DNA of 64,000 nt from contig NZ_CP025394.1 of NCBI RefSeq assembly GCF_002943525.1, positions 8,199,001-8,263,000 on the forward strand. The letters run 5' to 3'. This document shows, piece by piece, positions 35,506-44,228 of the stretch (position 1 is its first letter; each line of letters starts with the position of its first letter). Both the position numbers and the translations under genes were made by a program. Under the pieces are notes generated by a model. That model was not told the DNA's origin and did not search any database. It was given only the letters and a program-made list of their open reading frames with translations. This DNA comes from Kitasatospora sp. MMS16-BH015. GTDB taxonomy: Bacteria; Actinomycetota; Actinomycetes; Streptomycetales; Streptomycetaceae.

Positions 35506-36260
35506 GAGCCGCTGCGGATCGCGCGGGAGGCGAACCAGGTGGTGAAGGCCGCCAGGCCGATCGCCACGCCGATCCCGACCAGGGCCTGGCTCTGGCCGAA
35601 CTGTCCGGCGAACAGCGCGCGTTCGGCGGTCACGATGTACGAGAGCGGGTTGGCCTTGGCGAGGCCGGCCAGCCAGCCGGGAGCCAGGGCCAGCGGCAGC
35701 AGCACGCCGGAGAGCAGCAGGGTGGGCAGCATCAGGGCGTTGATCAGCTGCCCGTACGCCTCCTCGTTCTTCACCAGCAGGGCCAGCCCGTAGGCCAGCC
35801 CGGCCATCGCCAGCCCGACCACGGTGACCAGGGCGAAGGCGGTCAGCACCCCGCCGACCGGAGCGCGCAGCCCGGCCACCAGCGCGCCGAGGGTGAGCAG
35901 CACGGCCTGGGCGGTGAGCACCACCGCGTCGCGGAGCATCCGCCCCAGCAGCAGGCCGAGTTCGCTGGCCGCGGAGATCCGCATCCGGTCCAGCACGCCG
36001 GCCCGGATCTCGGAGATGATGCCGAAGCCGACGAACACGGCCGAGAACACGCCCTGTTGGACGAGCAGGCCGGGCACGAAGACCCGCCAGGTGTTGCCGC
36101 CCTCGAAGCCGGGGGCCTGGGCGATCCGGCTCAGCAGCGGTCCGAACAGCGCCAGGTAGAGCAGGGGTTGGGCCAGGCCGAAGATCACCCAGGAGGGGTT
36201 GCGGAGGGTGTAGCGCATCGAGCGCTGGAAGATGATCCAGCTGGTCGTGGCGGTGGTCAC
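35502..36260 (-). CDS. ABC-2 type transporter permease
   Basis: A 252-residue protein with about six membrane segments and the ABC-2 permease pattern: GNTWRVFVPGLLVQQGVFSA, ISEIRAGVLDRMRISAASEL and a C-terminal YIVTAERALFAGQ region. It is of the daunorubicin-resistance (DrrB) kind. It overlaps the ATPase and M16 genes by 4 bp each and forms the first of two exporters in the RiPP cluster. Confidence 0.82.
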   Translation of the reverse strand: MTTATTSWIIFQRSMRYTLRNPSWVIFGLAQPLLYLALFGPLLSRIAQAPGFEGGNTWRVFVPGLLVQQGVFSAVFVGFGIISEIRAGVLDRMRISAASELGLLLGRMLRDAVVLTAQAVLLTLGALVAGLRAPVGGVLTAFALVTVVGLAMAGLAYGLALLVKNEEAYGQLINALMLPTLLLSGVLLPLALAPGWLAGLAKANPLSYIVTAERALFAGQFGQSQALVGIGVAIGLAAFTTWFASRAIRSGS

Positions 36261-37303
36261 TTGGTCACCTCGGTGGGCAGCTTCTCGTCGAAGGAGGCGG
36301 ACGCGGCGGCCTCGGTCTCGGCCTCGGGCCGGGTGGGCAGGCCCTCCTCGCGCAGCGAGCGGCCGGTGAGGCGGAGGAAGACGTCGTCCAGAGTGGGGCG
36401 CTTGACCGAGACCGACTCCAGGGCGACCCCGGCGTGGTCCAGCGCGCGCAGCAGCTCGGGCAGCCGGCGCTGGGCGTCGGCCACGTGGAACTGCACGCCC
36501 TCGGAGGTGGTGTCCAGATCGCAGCCGGGGACGACCCGGGCCACCACAGTGGCGGCGTCGCTGATCCGGCTGGTCTCCAGGGTGACCACGTCGCCGCCGA
36601 TCCGGCCCTTGAGCGCCTCGGCGGTGTCGGCGGCGATCACCTTGCCGCCGTCGATCACGATGATCCGGTCGCAGAGCAGGTCGGCCTCGTCCAGGTAGTG
36701 CGTGGTGAGGAAGACGGTGGTGCCGTGCTCGGCGCGCAGGGTGCGCAGGTGGTCCCAGAGATTGGCCCGGCTCTGCGGGTCGAGGCCGGTGCTCGGCTCG
36801 TCCAGGAAGAGCACGGCGGGCCGGTGCACCAGCCCGATCGCCACGTCCACCCGGCGGCGCTGGCCGCCGGAGAGCTTGGCGACGGGGCGCTCGGCGAAGC
36901 CGCCGAGTTCGAACTGCTCGATCAACTCAGCTGCTCTGACAGCTGCCTGAGTTTTCGTCAGGCCCTGCAGGCGGGCCTGAGTGCGCAGTTCGTCGGCCAC
37001 CCGGTGCTCGGAGCCGCCGGTGGACTGGCTCACGTACCCGAGCAGCCGGCGGACGGCGGCCCGCTCGCGGACCACGTCGTGCCCGGCCACCGTGGCGGTG
37101 CCGGCCGTCGGGGTCTGGAGGGTGGTGAGCATGCGCACGGTGGTGGTCTTGCCGGCGCCGTTCGGGCCGAGGAAGGCGACCATCTCGCCCTCGGCCACCT
37201 CCAGGTCCACGCCTTGGACGGCGTCCACCGTCCCGTTCCGGACGGCTTCGACCGTGCCGAACCTGGTCCGGTACGAGTAGCTGAGGCCTTTCGCGCTGAT
37301 CAC
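36257..37303 (-). CDS. ABC transporter ATP-binding protein (DrrA type)
   Basis: A 348-residue ATPase with Walker A GPNGAGKTT (about 52-60), Q-loop in LLGYVSQ, signature LSGGQRRRVDVA and Walker B LFLDEPSTGLD. The C-terminal extension after the D-loop is of the DrrA kind. The GTG start has GGAGG upstream. It is the first gene of the eight-gene leftward operon and pairs with the adjacent permease for export and probably self-protection. Confidence 0.85.
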   Translation of the reverse strand: MISAKGLSYSYRTRFGTVEAVRNGTVDAVQGVDLEVAEGEMVAFLGPNGAGKTTTVRMLTTLQTPTAGTATVAGHDVVRERAAVRRLLGYVSQSTGGSEHRVADELRTQARLQGLTKTQAAVRAAELIEQFELGGFAERPVAKLSGGQRRRVDVAIGLVHRPAVLFLDEPSTGLDPQSRANLWDHLRTLRAEHGTTVFLTTHYLDEADLLCDRIIVIDGGKVIAADTAEALKGRIGGDVVTLETSRISDAATVVARVVPGCDLDTTSEGVQFHVADAQRRLPELLRALDHAGVALESVSVKRPTLDDVFLRLTGRSLREEGLPTRPEAETEAAASASFDEKLPTEVTK

Positions 37304-37701
37304 AGTTTCCTCCGGTCATGGATCGAACAGAGGCGCCGCGGAGGAGAGTTGACGAACTGCGGACAGAATTCTCGCCGTCATCTCGGACTCGCCGTAATGT
37401 CGGCGGCCGGGCGCTGCGTCACTCTGACCGGTGCGCCGAGGCCTCGTCCAGCCTCCGACCAGGTCGGAGGGGCCGACTGACACCAACGTGCCAGTCGAGA
37501 ACGGATGGGATGGGCTGAAATGTCCGATCTCAGAGCCGAGTAAAGGCCGAGTTGGCGGGTGAGTTTTTTCGTGTCCGCGACAATAATTCCGAGCTCGGCA
37601 TTTTGATGCCGCCGGATTCCCCTTGCCGGAATATCCGCACTGCCAGTTAGCTCGTCCCCAGTCGCCGGCAGCCCGCCGGTCAGACCCGAGAGGGGACTCC
37701 C
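37304..37701. promoter_or_regulatory. Divergent promoter region between precursor genes and leftward operon
   Basis: A 398-bp interval, with an AT-richer part at 37530-37650 containing a T6 run, the palindrome CCGAGCTCGG (37589-37598) and the small inverted repeat GGCAT-TTTG-ATGCC (37597-37610). A possible rightward promoter is TTGCCG (37623-37628), 18 bases, TTAGCT (37647-37652). It must hold both operon promoters and any cluster operator. Confidence 0.45.
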
Positions 37702-37899
37702 ATGAGCAACGCCGTGGACTTCGCCGCATTCGACGTCAACGAGCTGGCCGTCCTGGACGCCAAGGACGCCGTCGCGCTCCCGGAGATGGGTGCCTCGGTG
37801 CTCTTCATCTTCAACTACACCGAGGACGGCGAGGAGATCCTCACCGAGGACACCCTGAACGGCAGCGGCTCGGCCAGCACCTCCTCGTCCTGCTGCTGA
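37702..37899 (+). CDS. Thiopeptide-like RiPP precursor peptide, copy 1
   Basis: A 65-residue peptide. Residues 1-31 look like a thiopeptide leader, acidic and hydrophobic (FDVNELAVLDAKDAVALPEM), ending in LPEMGAS at residues 26-32, where many thiopeptide leaders are cut before Ser. The rest has an aromatic/acidic segment (VLFIFNYTEDGEEILTEDTL) and a tail GSGSASTSSSCC (54-65) with seven Ser/Thr and two Cys, the usual azole and dehydroamino-acid substrates. GAGAGGGG lies upstream. The core may begin at Ser32, or only the tail may be modified. Confidence 0.85.
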   Translation: MSNAVDFAAFDVNELAVLDAKDAVALPEMGASVLFIFNYTEDGEEILTEDTLNGSGSASTSSSCC

Positions 37900-37934
37900 A
37901 CCTCCGTCACACCGAAACCCAAGGAGAACAAGTC

Positions 37935-38132
37935 ATGAGCAACGCTGTGGACTTCGCCGCTTTCGACGTGAACGAGCTGGCCGTCCTGGACGCCAAGGAC
38001 GCCGTCGCGCTCCCGGAGATGGGTGCCTCGGTGCTCTTCATCTTCAACTACACCGAGGACGGCGAGGAGATCCTCACCGAGGACACCCTGAACGGCAGCG
38101 GCTCGGCCAGCACCTCCTCGTCCTGCTGCTGA
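37935..38132 (+). CDS. Thiopeptide-like RiPP precursor peptide, copy 2
   Basis: It encodes the same 65-residue peptide as copy 1, with a few silent differences (for example GCT for GCC early in the gene). The ribosome binding site AAGGAG lies nine bases before ATG and is stronger than that of copy 1. Identical protein sequence with synonymous changes suggests gene dosage rather than product diversity for this pair. Confidence 0.85.
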   Translation: MSNAVDFAAFDVNELAVLDAKDAVALPEMGASVLFIFNYTEDGEEILTEDTLNGSGSASTSSSCC

Positions 38133-38179
38133 ACCTCCGTCACACCGCACGTCTCACCGAAACCCAAGGAGAACAAGTC

Positions 38180-38377
38180 ATGAGCAACGCTGTGGACTTC
38201 GCCGCTTTCGACGTGAACGAGCTGGCGGTCCTGGACGCCAAGGACGCCGTCGCCCTGCCGGAGATGGGTGCCTCGGTGCTCTTCATCTTCGCGTACACCG
38301 AGGACGGCGAGGAGGTCCTCACCGAGGACTCGCTCAACGCCTCCGGCTCGGCCAGCACCTCCTCCTCCTGCTGCTGA
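38180..38377 (+). CDS. Thiopeptide-like RiPP precursor peptide, copy 3 (variant)
   Basis: 65 residues, with leader identical to copies 1 and 2. Four substitutions all lie after LPEMGAS: Asn38Ala, Ile46Val, Thr51Ser and Gly54Ala. The tail SGSASTSSSCC is unchanged. Change only outside the leader and outside the Ser/Cys tail fits a product family sharing the same modification pattern. The same AAGGAG ribosome binding site is present. Confidence 0.85.
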   Translation: MSNAVDFAAFDVNELAVLDAKDAVALPEMGASVLFIFAYTEDGEEVLTEDSLNASGSASTSSSCC

Positions 38378-38391
38378 CACCTCGCAGCCCG

Positions 38392-38437
38392 CTGCGCCTG
38401 AGGCGCAGGTGAATTCTCCCGGCTTCTCATAGCCGGG
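38392..38437 (+). terminator. Two hairpins after the precursor genes (attenuator-like)
   Basis: CTGCGCC-TGA-GGCGCAG (38392-38408) and CCCGGCT-TCTCAT-AGCCGGG (38418-38437) are perfect 7-bp stems in the 156-bp gap between the last precursor and the first enzyme gene. RiPP clusters often place a leaky terminator or processing hairpin here so that precursor mRNA exceeds enzyme mRNA. There are no T-runs. Confidence 0.5.
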
Positions 38438-38533
38438 TGCCGGCAGAGCCGGTATCACCGTACTTACGGCCGTCAACGATCGGGCCGGCGGTTTCACGCC
38501 GATCGACCGATTCGTGCATCACCTGGAGTCACC

Positions 38534-39586
38534 ATGCGAACCATTGATCCGGGCTTGGCCATACGGGTTTTCGACTATTCGGAAAATCCGCGGGAGCTGC
38601 TGCGAGAACTCAGTGAGCCCCTGCTGCACCTGAAATCCTCGCAGCAGCTTCCCGTGGTCCACGTGCGCCGTGGTTGGTTGCACGGTTCACACCTCCTGCT
38701 GGTCGCCCGCCCCTACGGCGAACGGGCCGTCGACGCGAGCGGATTCACCGCCGTCGCGGCCGAGCTGGCCGCCGCCCGCGCCGGGCGCACCCCCGACCAG
38801 GAGAGCTACCTGCGGCGGGCCGCCGAGCTCGCCCGCTGGGAGAACGTGGAGGACGAGCTGCTGCCCTGCCACCCGCAGGGCCACGTGACCGCCGAGCCGT
38901 ACCGGCCCCGGCTGGACTCCCCGGCGCTCGCCCAGGCCGTCGACCAGATCATGGGCCGCTTCCTGGAGCCCGTGCTCGGCTCGCTCACCGTGCCCGAGAG
39001 CGAACTGCTGCCGCACCTGACCCACGTGATGGCGCTGCTCGCCCGCACCCACCCGCGCGGCATCAGCGCCGGCGCGCTGCCCTACCGTTCGCACTCCGAG
39101 GGCGTGGCCTCGGCCACCGGCAACCACGCCGACCTCAAGTCCGCCTTCGCCGCCCGCTACCTCAGCGACCGCGCGGTCTTCCTCGACGCCCTCCAGGCGC
39201 CCGTGCAGGACGAGACCCTGCGTGCCTGGGAACGGGCCATGCAGTACGCCTGGGGCGTGGCCGAGGCGCACACCGCCGGCCTGGCCGTCGACGAGCGCGT
39301 GCTGCAGACCACCGCCGGCAGTGCCGACTGGGAGCACCCGCTCGGCACCCCGGTGCGCAGCGACTTCATCGGCGAGGTGCTGGACGGCGGCATGCTGCGC
39401 AACCCGTCCTACCGCCACATCGCGCACCGCATCGTGCTCAACGTCCTCTACACCAGCCTCACCTGCTTCGGCATCACCCCGATGCAGCGGTACTACCTCT
39501 GCTACGGACTCGGCGAGGGCACCGACGAGCTGACCGGCGAGACGTCCATCGAGCGCGTGCGCGCCTTCAGCAGGGAGCTGGCCTGA
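38534..39586 (+). CDS. Lantibiotic-dehydratase-C-like protein, putative thiopeptide pyridine synthase
   Basis: A 350-residue protein whose layout matches the small SpaB_C-related enzymes of thiopeptide clusters: a start IRVFDYSENPRELLRELSEP, then VHVRRGWLHGSHLLLVARPY, a central helix-rich part, and the conserved-looking end VLNVLYTSLTCFGITPMQRY followed by YLCYGLGE. It lacks the RYW.GGPHLRLR motif of elimination enzymes, which the protein at 48021 has. I therefore favour a TclM/PbtD-like [4+2] cycloaddition role joining two dehydroalanines, but an elimination or other role is possible. Confidence 0.55.
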   Translation: MRTIDPGLAIRVFDYSENPRELLRELSEPLLHLKSSQQLPVVHVRRGWLHGSHLLLVARPYGERAVDASGFTAVAAELAAARAGRTPDQESYLRRAAELARWENVEDELLPCHPQGHVTAEPYRPRLDSPALAQAVDQIMGRFLEPVLGSLTVPESELLPHLTHVMALLARTHPRGISAGALPYRSHSEGVASATGNHADLKSAFAARYLSDRAVFLDALQAPVQDETLRAWERAMQYAWGVAEAHTAGLAVDERVLQTTAGSADWEHPLGTPVRSDFIGEVLDGGMLRNPSYRHIAHRIVLNVLYTSLTCFGITPMQRYYLCYGLGEGTDELTGETSIERVRAFSRELA

Positions 39587-39588
39587 GC

Positions 39589-42171
39589 ATGTCCTTCCAC
39601 CTGGCCGATACCCCCATGTACCGGGTGAACCCGATGCCGGGCCTCCGCCTCGGCGGCGACCGGCTGGGCACCGTCCTGCGGGCCCTGTTCACCGCCCAGC
39701 GCGAGTGCGCGGCCCTGGCCGACGCCGCCTGCGCCGAGCTCTACGAGCTCACCGGCACCGCCACCGGCCGCGAGCGCCACCGGCTGCTGCGGCTCAAGCG
39801 CGCCGTCTTCAACCACCGCGCCCCCGACCCGGCCGACCTGCGGGAGCCCTGGCCGACGCCGCTCCCACCCGCTGTGACCGCCTGGCTGGGCGCCAGCGAG
39901 CGGGGCCAACTGGCCCGCACCGCCCTGGAGACCGGCCTGGAGGGCTTCCTCACCGAGGAGCGCACCAAGCTCGCCCAGGCCGTCGGTGCCGAGCAGTTCC
40001 AGCTCGCGCTGGCCCTCAACTCGCCCCAGGTGCTGGACGCCGCGCAGCGCTACCGCACCACGCCTGGCCGCCCGACCACCCGTCAGCGCAAGTCCGAGCG
40101 CGGGCTCGTGCAGCACCTCGCCCGGGCCCTGCTCCGGGTCAGCCCGCTCTCCCGCCTCACCGCCGTGGGCTTCGCCGACTGGTCCGAGCAGGGCCGCCGG
40201 CTCGACGAGGCGGTCTTCGACCGCCGCCGCGCACACGCCCGGCTCACCCCCGACCGGGCGCTGCTCTCCACCCTGGTCAACGGCATCGTGGCCCCGTCCC
40301 GGCTCGGCGAGATGCCCGCCGCCGTCCAGCGCAACGGGACGATCCGCCAGGAGGGCGGCCACATCCGCTTCCAGCACGTGGCCGACGGCCGGCGCCGCAC
40401 CCTCGCCGTGGAGCTCAACGATCAGCTCGCCGGGGTGCTCCGGCTCACCGCCCTCGGCCCGCTGCCGGTGGAGCAGCTCACCGCCGAGCTCGGCCGCCGC
40501 TTCGCCGTCGCCGACTCGGACGCCCAGCGGCTGGTCGCCGCCGCCGTGGACGCGCAGATCCTGCTGGCCGCCCCCGTCCTGGACGAGCAGGCCGCCGACC
40601 CGCTGCCCGGCGCCGAGAAGGCCCTCGCCGAGCACCACCCGGAGGCCGCCGCCACCGTCGCCGCGGTCGCCGCCGACCTCGACCTGATGGCCCGTGACTC
40701 GGTCAGCGGCCGCCGCGCCGCGCTCACCCGGCTCCGCGCCGCCGAGGCCGCGCTCAACGAGCTCAGCACCCGCCCCGCCAAGCTCCAGGTCAACGAGGAC
40801 TACCTGCTCGAGCCCGGCACCGTCTCGCCCGAGGGCTACCGGCAGGCGCTGGAGGACCTCGGCAAGGTGGCTGCCTTCCAGGGCCTCTTCGACCGCCACC
40901 ACGAGATCCGCGCGCTGCTCACCCGCGCCTTCACCGACCGCTTCGGCGCGGGCGCCGAGATCGACCTGCTCGACCACGCCGAGGAGCTGGTCGACCTGGT
41001 CCGCACCCGCGAACTCGCCCTCACCCGCGCCACCGCCGAGCAGTGGGGCCCGGCCGACGGCTCGCTCCCCGAGCTGCTTCGCCGCCGGGCCGCGGCCATC
41101 GCGGCCCTGGCCGCCCGGATCCGCACGGCGGGCGAGGCGACCGAGGTCACGGTGGAGCCCGAGCTGCTCGCCTCCTTCGCCGCCGGGCTGCCCGAGCGCT
41201 TCCGGCTCACCGCCGCCTCGTACGGCCTGCTGGTGCAGCCGGTGGACGGCCGCCTGGTGCTCAACGCCTGCTACGCCGGCCACGGCCAGCTGGCCACCCG
41301 GTTCCTGGGCGCCCAGGCCGCGTTCGGCAGCGAGGCGGCCTCCCGGATCGCCGAGCGGATCCGGCGGCAGTACGGCGCGGACGGCGTCCGCGTCCTGGAG
41401 GACCACGGCCTGCACCGCGCCAACATCAACCACCGGATGCAGCTGCTCGACGAGACGATCACCCCGCAGGACTGGATCGGCGTCCGGCTGGTCCACGACC
41501 CCGAGCAGGACCGGCTCGGCCTGGTCGACCGCGAGGGCACCCCGATCCGGGTGATGTCCCTGGGCATGAAGTGGATCGAGCTCCAGCCCGCGCCGCTGAC
41601 CCTGGCCGTCTGGCTCTACGACACCGGCCGGGTCGCCTTCGACCCGATCGGCCAACTGCACTCCCAGCGGGGTGACTTGGTGGAGGGTGCCACCGTGCGC
41701 TACCCCCGGCTGGTCAGCGGGGACGTGGTGCTCCAGCGCCGCCGCTGGTACCCCGGCGAGGACCTGCCGGGCCGGCCGGGCACCGAGGAGGAGGACGAGG
41801 CCGCCCAGCTGATCGCCACCACCCGCTGGCGGGCCACCCACGACGTGCCCGAGGAGGTGGTCATGAAGACCCCGCTCGGCATGCCCTCCAGCCAGGTGAT
41901 CTCCGACGACGGCGTGGCCGGCCAGCTCACCCGGTACCTGCGGGCCCGCAGCAAGGAGAAGCCGCAGTACCTCGACCTGGGCAGCGCGCTGATGGTGCGG
42001 GTGCTGCCGAAGTTCCTGGAGCGGCGCGGGGAGGGCTTCTTCGAGGAGGCACTGCCGGGCGTCCGGGGCGGCGTGCCGGCCAGTGAGTGGCTGCTCGAGT
42101 ACGACCAGGCCGTCTGGGTTGTGGCCGCTGCGGATGCCGAGGTCCTGGCCGGCGCGGGGGTCGGGGCGTGA
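39589..42171 (+). CDS. LanB-type dehydratase, tRNA-dependent glutamylation protein
   Basis: An 860-residue Lant_dehydr_N-type protein. Visible landmarks are FQLALALNSPQVLDAA (about 140-155), the basic ARALLRVSPLSRLTAVGFAD (about 178-197), LQVNEDYLLEPG (about 400) and VLQRRRWYPGEDLPG (about 715), ending WLLEYDQ. In split thiopeptide systems this subunit transfers glutamate from Glu-tRNA to Ser/Thr and a separate SpaB_C protein eliminates it. Here the C-terminal elimination domain is absent and is supplied by another gene. The start lies three bases after the previous stop, and the stop overlaps the next gene. Confidence 0.85.
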   Translation: MSFHLADTPMYRVNPMPGLRLGGDRLGTVLRALFTAQRECAALADAACAELYELTGTATGRERHRLLRLKRAVFNHRAPDPADLREPWPTPLPPAVTAWLGASERGQLARTALETGLEGFLTEERTKLAQAVGAEQFQLALALNSPQVLDAAQRYRTTPGRPTTRQRKSERGLVQHLARALLRVSPLSRLTAVGFADWSEQGRRLDEAVFDRRRAHARLTPDRALLSTLVNGIVAPSRLGEMPAAVQRNGTIRQEGGHIRFQHVADGRRRTLAVELNDQLAGVLRLTALGPLPVEQLTAELGRRFAVADSDAQRLVAAAVDAQILLAAPVLDEQAADPLPGAEKALAEHHPEAAATVAAVAADLDLMARDSVSGRRAALTRLRAAEAALNELSTRPAKLQVNEDYLLEPGTVSPEGYRQALEDLGKVAAFQGLFDRHHEIRALLTRAFTDRFGAGAEIDLLDHAEELVDLVRTRELALTRATAEQWGPADGSLPELLRRRAAAIAALAARIRTAGEATEVTVEPELLASFAAGLPERFRLTAASYGLLVQPVDGRLVLNACYAGHGQLATRFLGAQAAFGSEAASRIAERIRRQYGADGVRVLEDHGLHRANINHRMQLLDETITPQDWIGVRLVHDPEQDRLGLVDREGTPIRVMSLGMKWIELQPAPLTLAVWLYDTGRVAFDPIGQLHSQRGDLVEGATVRYPRLVSGDVVLQRRRWYPGEDLPGRPGTEEEDEAAQLIATTRWRATHDVPEEVVMKTPLGMPSSQVISDDGVAGQLTRYLRARSKEKPQYLDLGSALMVRVLPKFLERRGEGFFEEALPGVRGGVPASEWLLEYDQAVWVVAAADAEVLAGAGVGA

Positions 42172-44228
42172 GGGTCAAACTGCGTCCCGGCACGCACTTC
42201 GCCCCCGTCCGGCAGGGCGTGCACGTGGCCCGCGGCGGCGAGACCTTCGTGCTCGCGGGGCCCACCGCGCTCTACACCGTGCTCGACAGCCGGCTGGAGG
42301 AGCTCATCCACGGCACCGACCTGGACTCCCTGGTCGCCGCCTTCGGCAACGAATCCGCCCGGCCCGTCCTCGACCGGCTGCTGCGCACCCTGGTCGACCG
42401 CGACGTGCTGCTCGACCTCGACACCCTCAGCACCCCGCCCCCGGACCGGGCCACGGCCGAGCGCCTCGACGAGACCCTCGCCTACCTGGAGGCCCACAGC
42501 CTCGACCCGTACCGGGACTTCGCCCGCCTGCGCACCGCCCGGATCCGGGTGCTGGGCGGCGGCCCGGCCGCCGACACGGCGGCCCGCTCGCTGCGCCGCC
42601 ACGGCATCGGCGAGGCCGCCCCGGCGGCGGGCGAGGCCGCGCCGGCGGCGGGGGAGGCCACGCCGGGGGCCGTGGCGGGTGAAGCCGCAGTCGCCTCCGG
42701 CGGTGCGGCGGTGCCCGTCTCGGTTGACGGTGGGACGGTACGGGCCTTCGGGGATGCGGTGGAGCCCGTGGTGGGCGGGACCGCACGGATCTTCGGTGGT
42801 GCAGTGGAGCCCGTGTCGGGCGGTGGCGGCGAGCGTGGGTGGGTCGTGCTGGTCGACGACTTCGAGCACCCGGCGCCGGACCTCGGGGATCTGCCGCCGG
42901 GCACGGGGATCGTCGCGGTGCACGCCGGGGAGCAGGTGGCCCTGGTGGCCGAGCTCGACGGCCCGGCGGAGCTGGCCGCCTTCACGGCGGCGGCCCACCG
43001 CGCCGCCGCCTGGGCGGCCGGCGACCCGGAGGCCTGCGCCCCGCGACCGCTCAGCGCCGTCCTGGCCGGCGCCTTGGCGGCCCGGGCCGTGCTCGCCGCC
43101 CTGACCGGGCTCGACCGCAATCCGCGCACGGCGACGGTGGTGCACGGGCGCCGGATGGAGACCGCCCGCATCGCGCTGCTGCCCGCCGGGGGCGGGGTGG
43201 AGGTGTTCGGGGAGGGTGCGGATACCGAAGGGCTCGCGCCCGTCGATGGGAGTGGCGCGGACGGCGGGGAACCTGCGCTCTCCGGTGCGGGCGGTGCGGG
43301 CGGTGCGGGCGGTGCGGGCGGTGCGGGCGGTGCGGGTGGTGCGGGATTCGTGCTCTCCGCTGCGGGCGGAGTGGATCCTGCGGCGCCGTTCGCCGTGCGT
43401 GACCGGGGCGGCGACGCTGTGGTCGGCGGGGCCGGTCGGCCCGGTCTGGTGGCCGTTCGGCTGCCGGAGCGGGAGGAACAGCCGGTCGGGGCTGAGGAGT
43501 TGCTGACCGCCTGGGCTCCGTTGACCGCCCGCTGGGCCGGGCCGTTGCGGCGTGGGCGTGATCTCGATCTGGACCAGCTGCCGTTCTCGCTGGAGACGGT
43601 GGAGCTCCTCGCCGGGCCCGAGACATCGAAGGCCGCCGGGTGGGGGCCGGACCGGCCCGCTGCCGGGGTGAGTGCGGTGCTGGCCGGAGTGCGTCGGATG
43701 GCCGGTGGGGCGGCCGGCAGCACCGAGGGGCGGTGGCTGCTCGACGGCGTGCTGCGGCAGCTCGGGGCCGAGCTGATCGCCGACCGGCCGGGCGAACCGC
43801 TCGGCTGGGAGGAGCTCGGCACCACCGAGGGCAGGACGCTGTACGGCCTGCTCGAATCCTGGTTCGGCCGCACCGTCGGCCTGACGCACCGTCGACTGCC
43901 CGTGCTGGGGTGGTCGTTGGTGGCCGTCGCGGACCAGACGGGGGAGGTGGTGGCGGTCGAGTGGGGCGAGACCGCCACCGCCGCCGCCAAGGCGGCGCTC
44001 GGCGCCGCCGTCGCCCAGGCCCAGGCCGACCCGGAGGTGCGGGCGCTGCTGGCCGGCGAGCCGGTCGGCACCAGCGTGCTGCAGGCCTGCCCGGCGGGTT
44101 CGGTGGAGCAGGCCCTGGCCCGGCTGGCCGCCGCGCCGGACGCCCGTGCCGTCCGGGCCCACCGGCTGGCCCGGGACCCGGCCGTCGGCCGACTCCCGCT
44201 GTACTGCGGGCCGGTGCGGCTCGCATGA
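42168..44228 (+). CDS. RRE/E1-like precursor-binding protein of the cyclodehydratase
   Basis: 686 residues from a GTG start overlapping the LanB stop. Residues 1-90 (VRVKLRPGTHFAPVRQGVHV, with ALYTVLDSRLEELIHG) form a predicted winged-helix RiPP recognition element. A ThiF-like strand-loop follows (RVLGGGPAADTAARSLRRHG), then Gly/Ala/Val-rich insertions including seven GGTGCGGGC-type repeats, and a C-terminal domain shared with the 27606 protein (WLLDGVLRQLGAELIADRPG). The role is probably to present the leader to the YcaO enzyme encoded next. Overlap with that gene is 4 bp (ATGA). Confidence 0.75.
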   Translation: MRVKLRPGTHFAPVRQGVHVARGGETFVLAGPTALYTVLDSRLEELIHGTDLDSLVAAFGNESARPVLDRLLRTLVDRDVLLDLDTLSTPPPDRATAERLDETLAYLEAHSLDPYRDFARLRTARIRVLGGGPAADTAARSLRRHGIGEAAPAAGEAAPAAGEATPGAVAGEAAVASGGAAVPVSVDGGTVRAFGDAVEPVVGGTARIFGGAVEPVSGGGGERGWVVLVDDFEHPAPDLGDLPPGTGIVAVHAGEQVALVAELDGPAELAAFTAAAHRAAAWAAGDPEACAPRPLSAVLAGALAARAVLAALTGLDRNPRTATVVHGRRMETARIALLPAGGGVEVFGEGADTEGLAPVDGSGADGGEPALSGAGGAGGAGGAGGAGGAGGAGFVLSAAGGVDPAAPFAVRDRGGDAVVGGAGRPGLVAVRLPEREEQPVGAEELLTAWAPLTARWAGPLRRGRDLDLDQLPFSLETVELLAGPETSKAAGWGPDRPAAGVSAVLAGVRRMAGGAAGSTEGRWLLDGVLRQLGAELIADRPGEPLGWEELGTTEGRTLYGLLESWFGRTVGLTHRRLPVLGWSLVAVADQTGEVVAVEWGETATAAAKAALGAAVAQAQADPEVRALLAGEPVGTSVLQACPAGSVEQALARLAAAPDARAVRAHRLARDPAVGRLPLYCGPVRLA
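43284..43346 (+). repeat. Nine-base tandem repeat inside the E1-like gene
   Basis: Seven consecutive units of GGTGCGGG[C/T/A] encode a (Gly-Ala-Gly) stretch. It lies in a linker and is probably length-variable by slippage without harming the frame. Confidence 0.85.

Larger units (their letters stand above)
37702..38377 (+). repeat. Tandem triplication of the precursor gene
   Basis: Three near-identical 198-bp genes follow each other with spacers of 35 and 47 bp. Both spacers end in the same AAGGAGAACAAGTC ribosome binding site, and the second has 12 extra bases. Copies 1 and 2 encode identical peptides; copy 3 differs at four residues. The pattern shows recent tandem duplication with the third copy diverging first. 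Confidence 0.9.

Noticed and set aside
37702..38377. Precursor repeats as a satellite or insertion sequence
   Set aside because: Each unit is a complete gene with its own ribosome binding site, and changes are coding-compatible.
43284..43346. CRISPR-like array
   Set aside because: The repeats are 9-bp units without spacers, in frame inside a gene.
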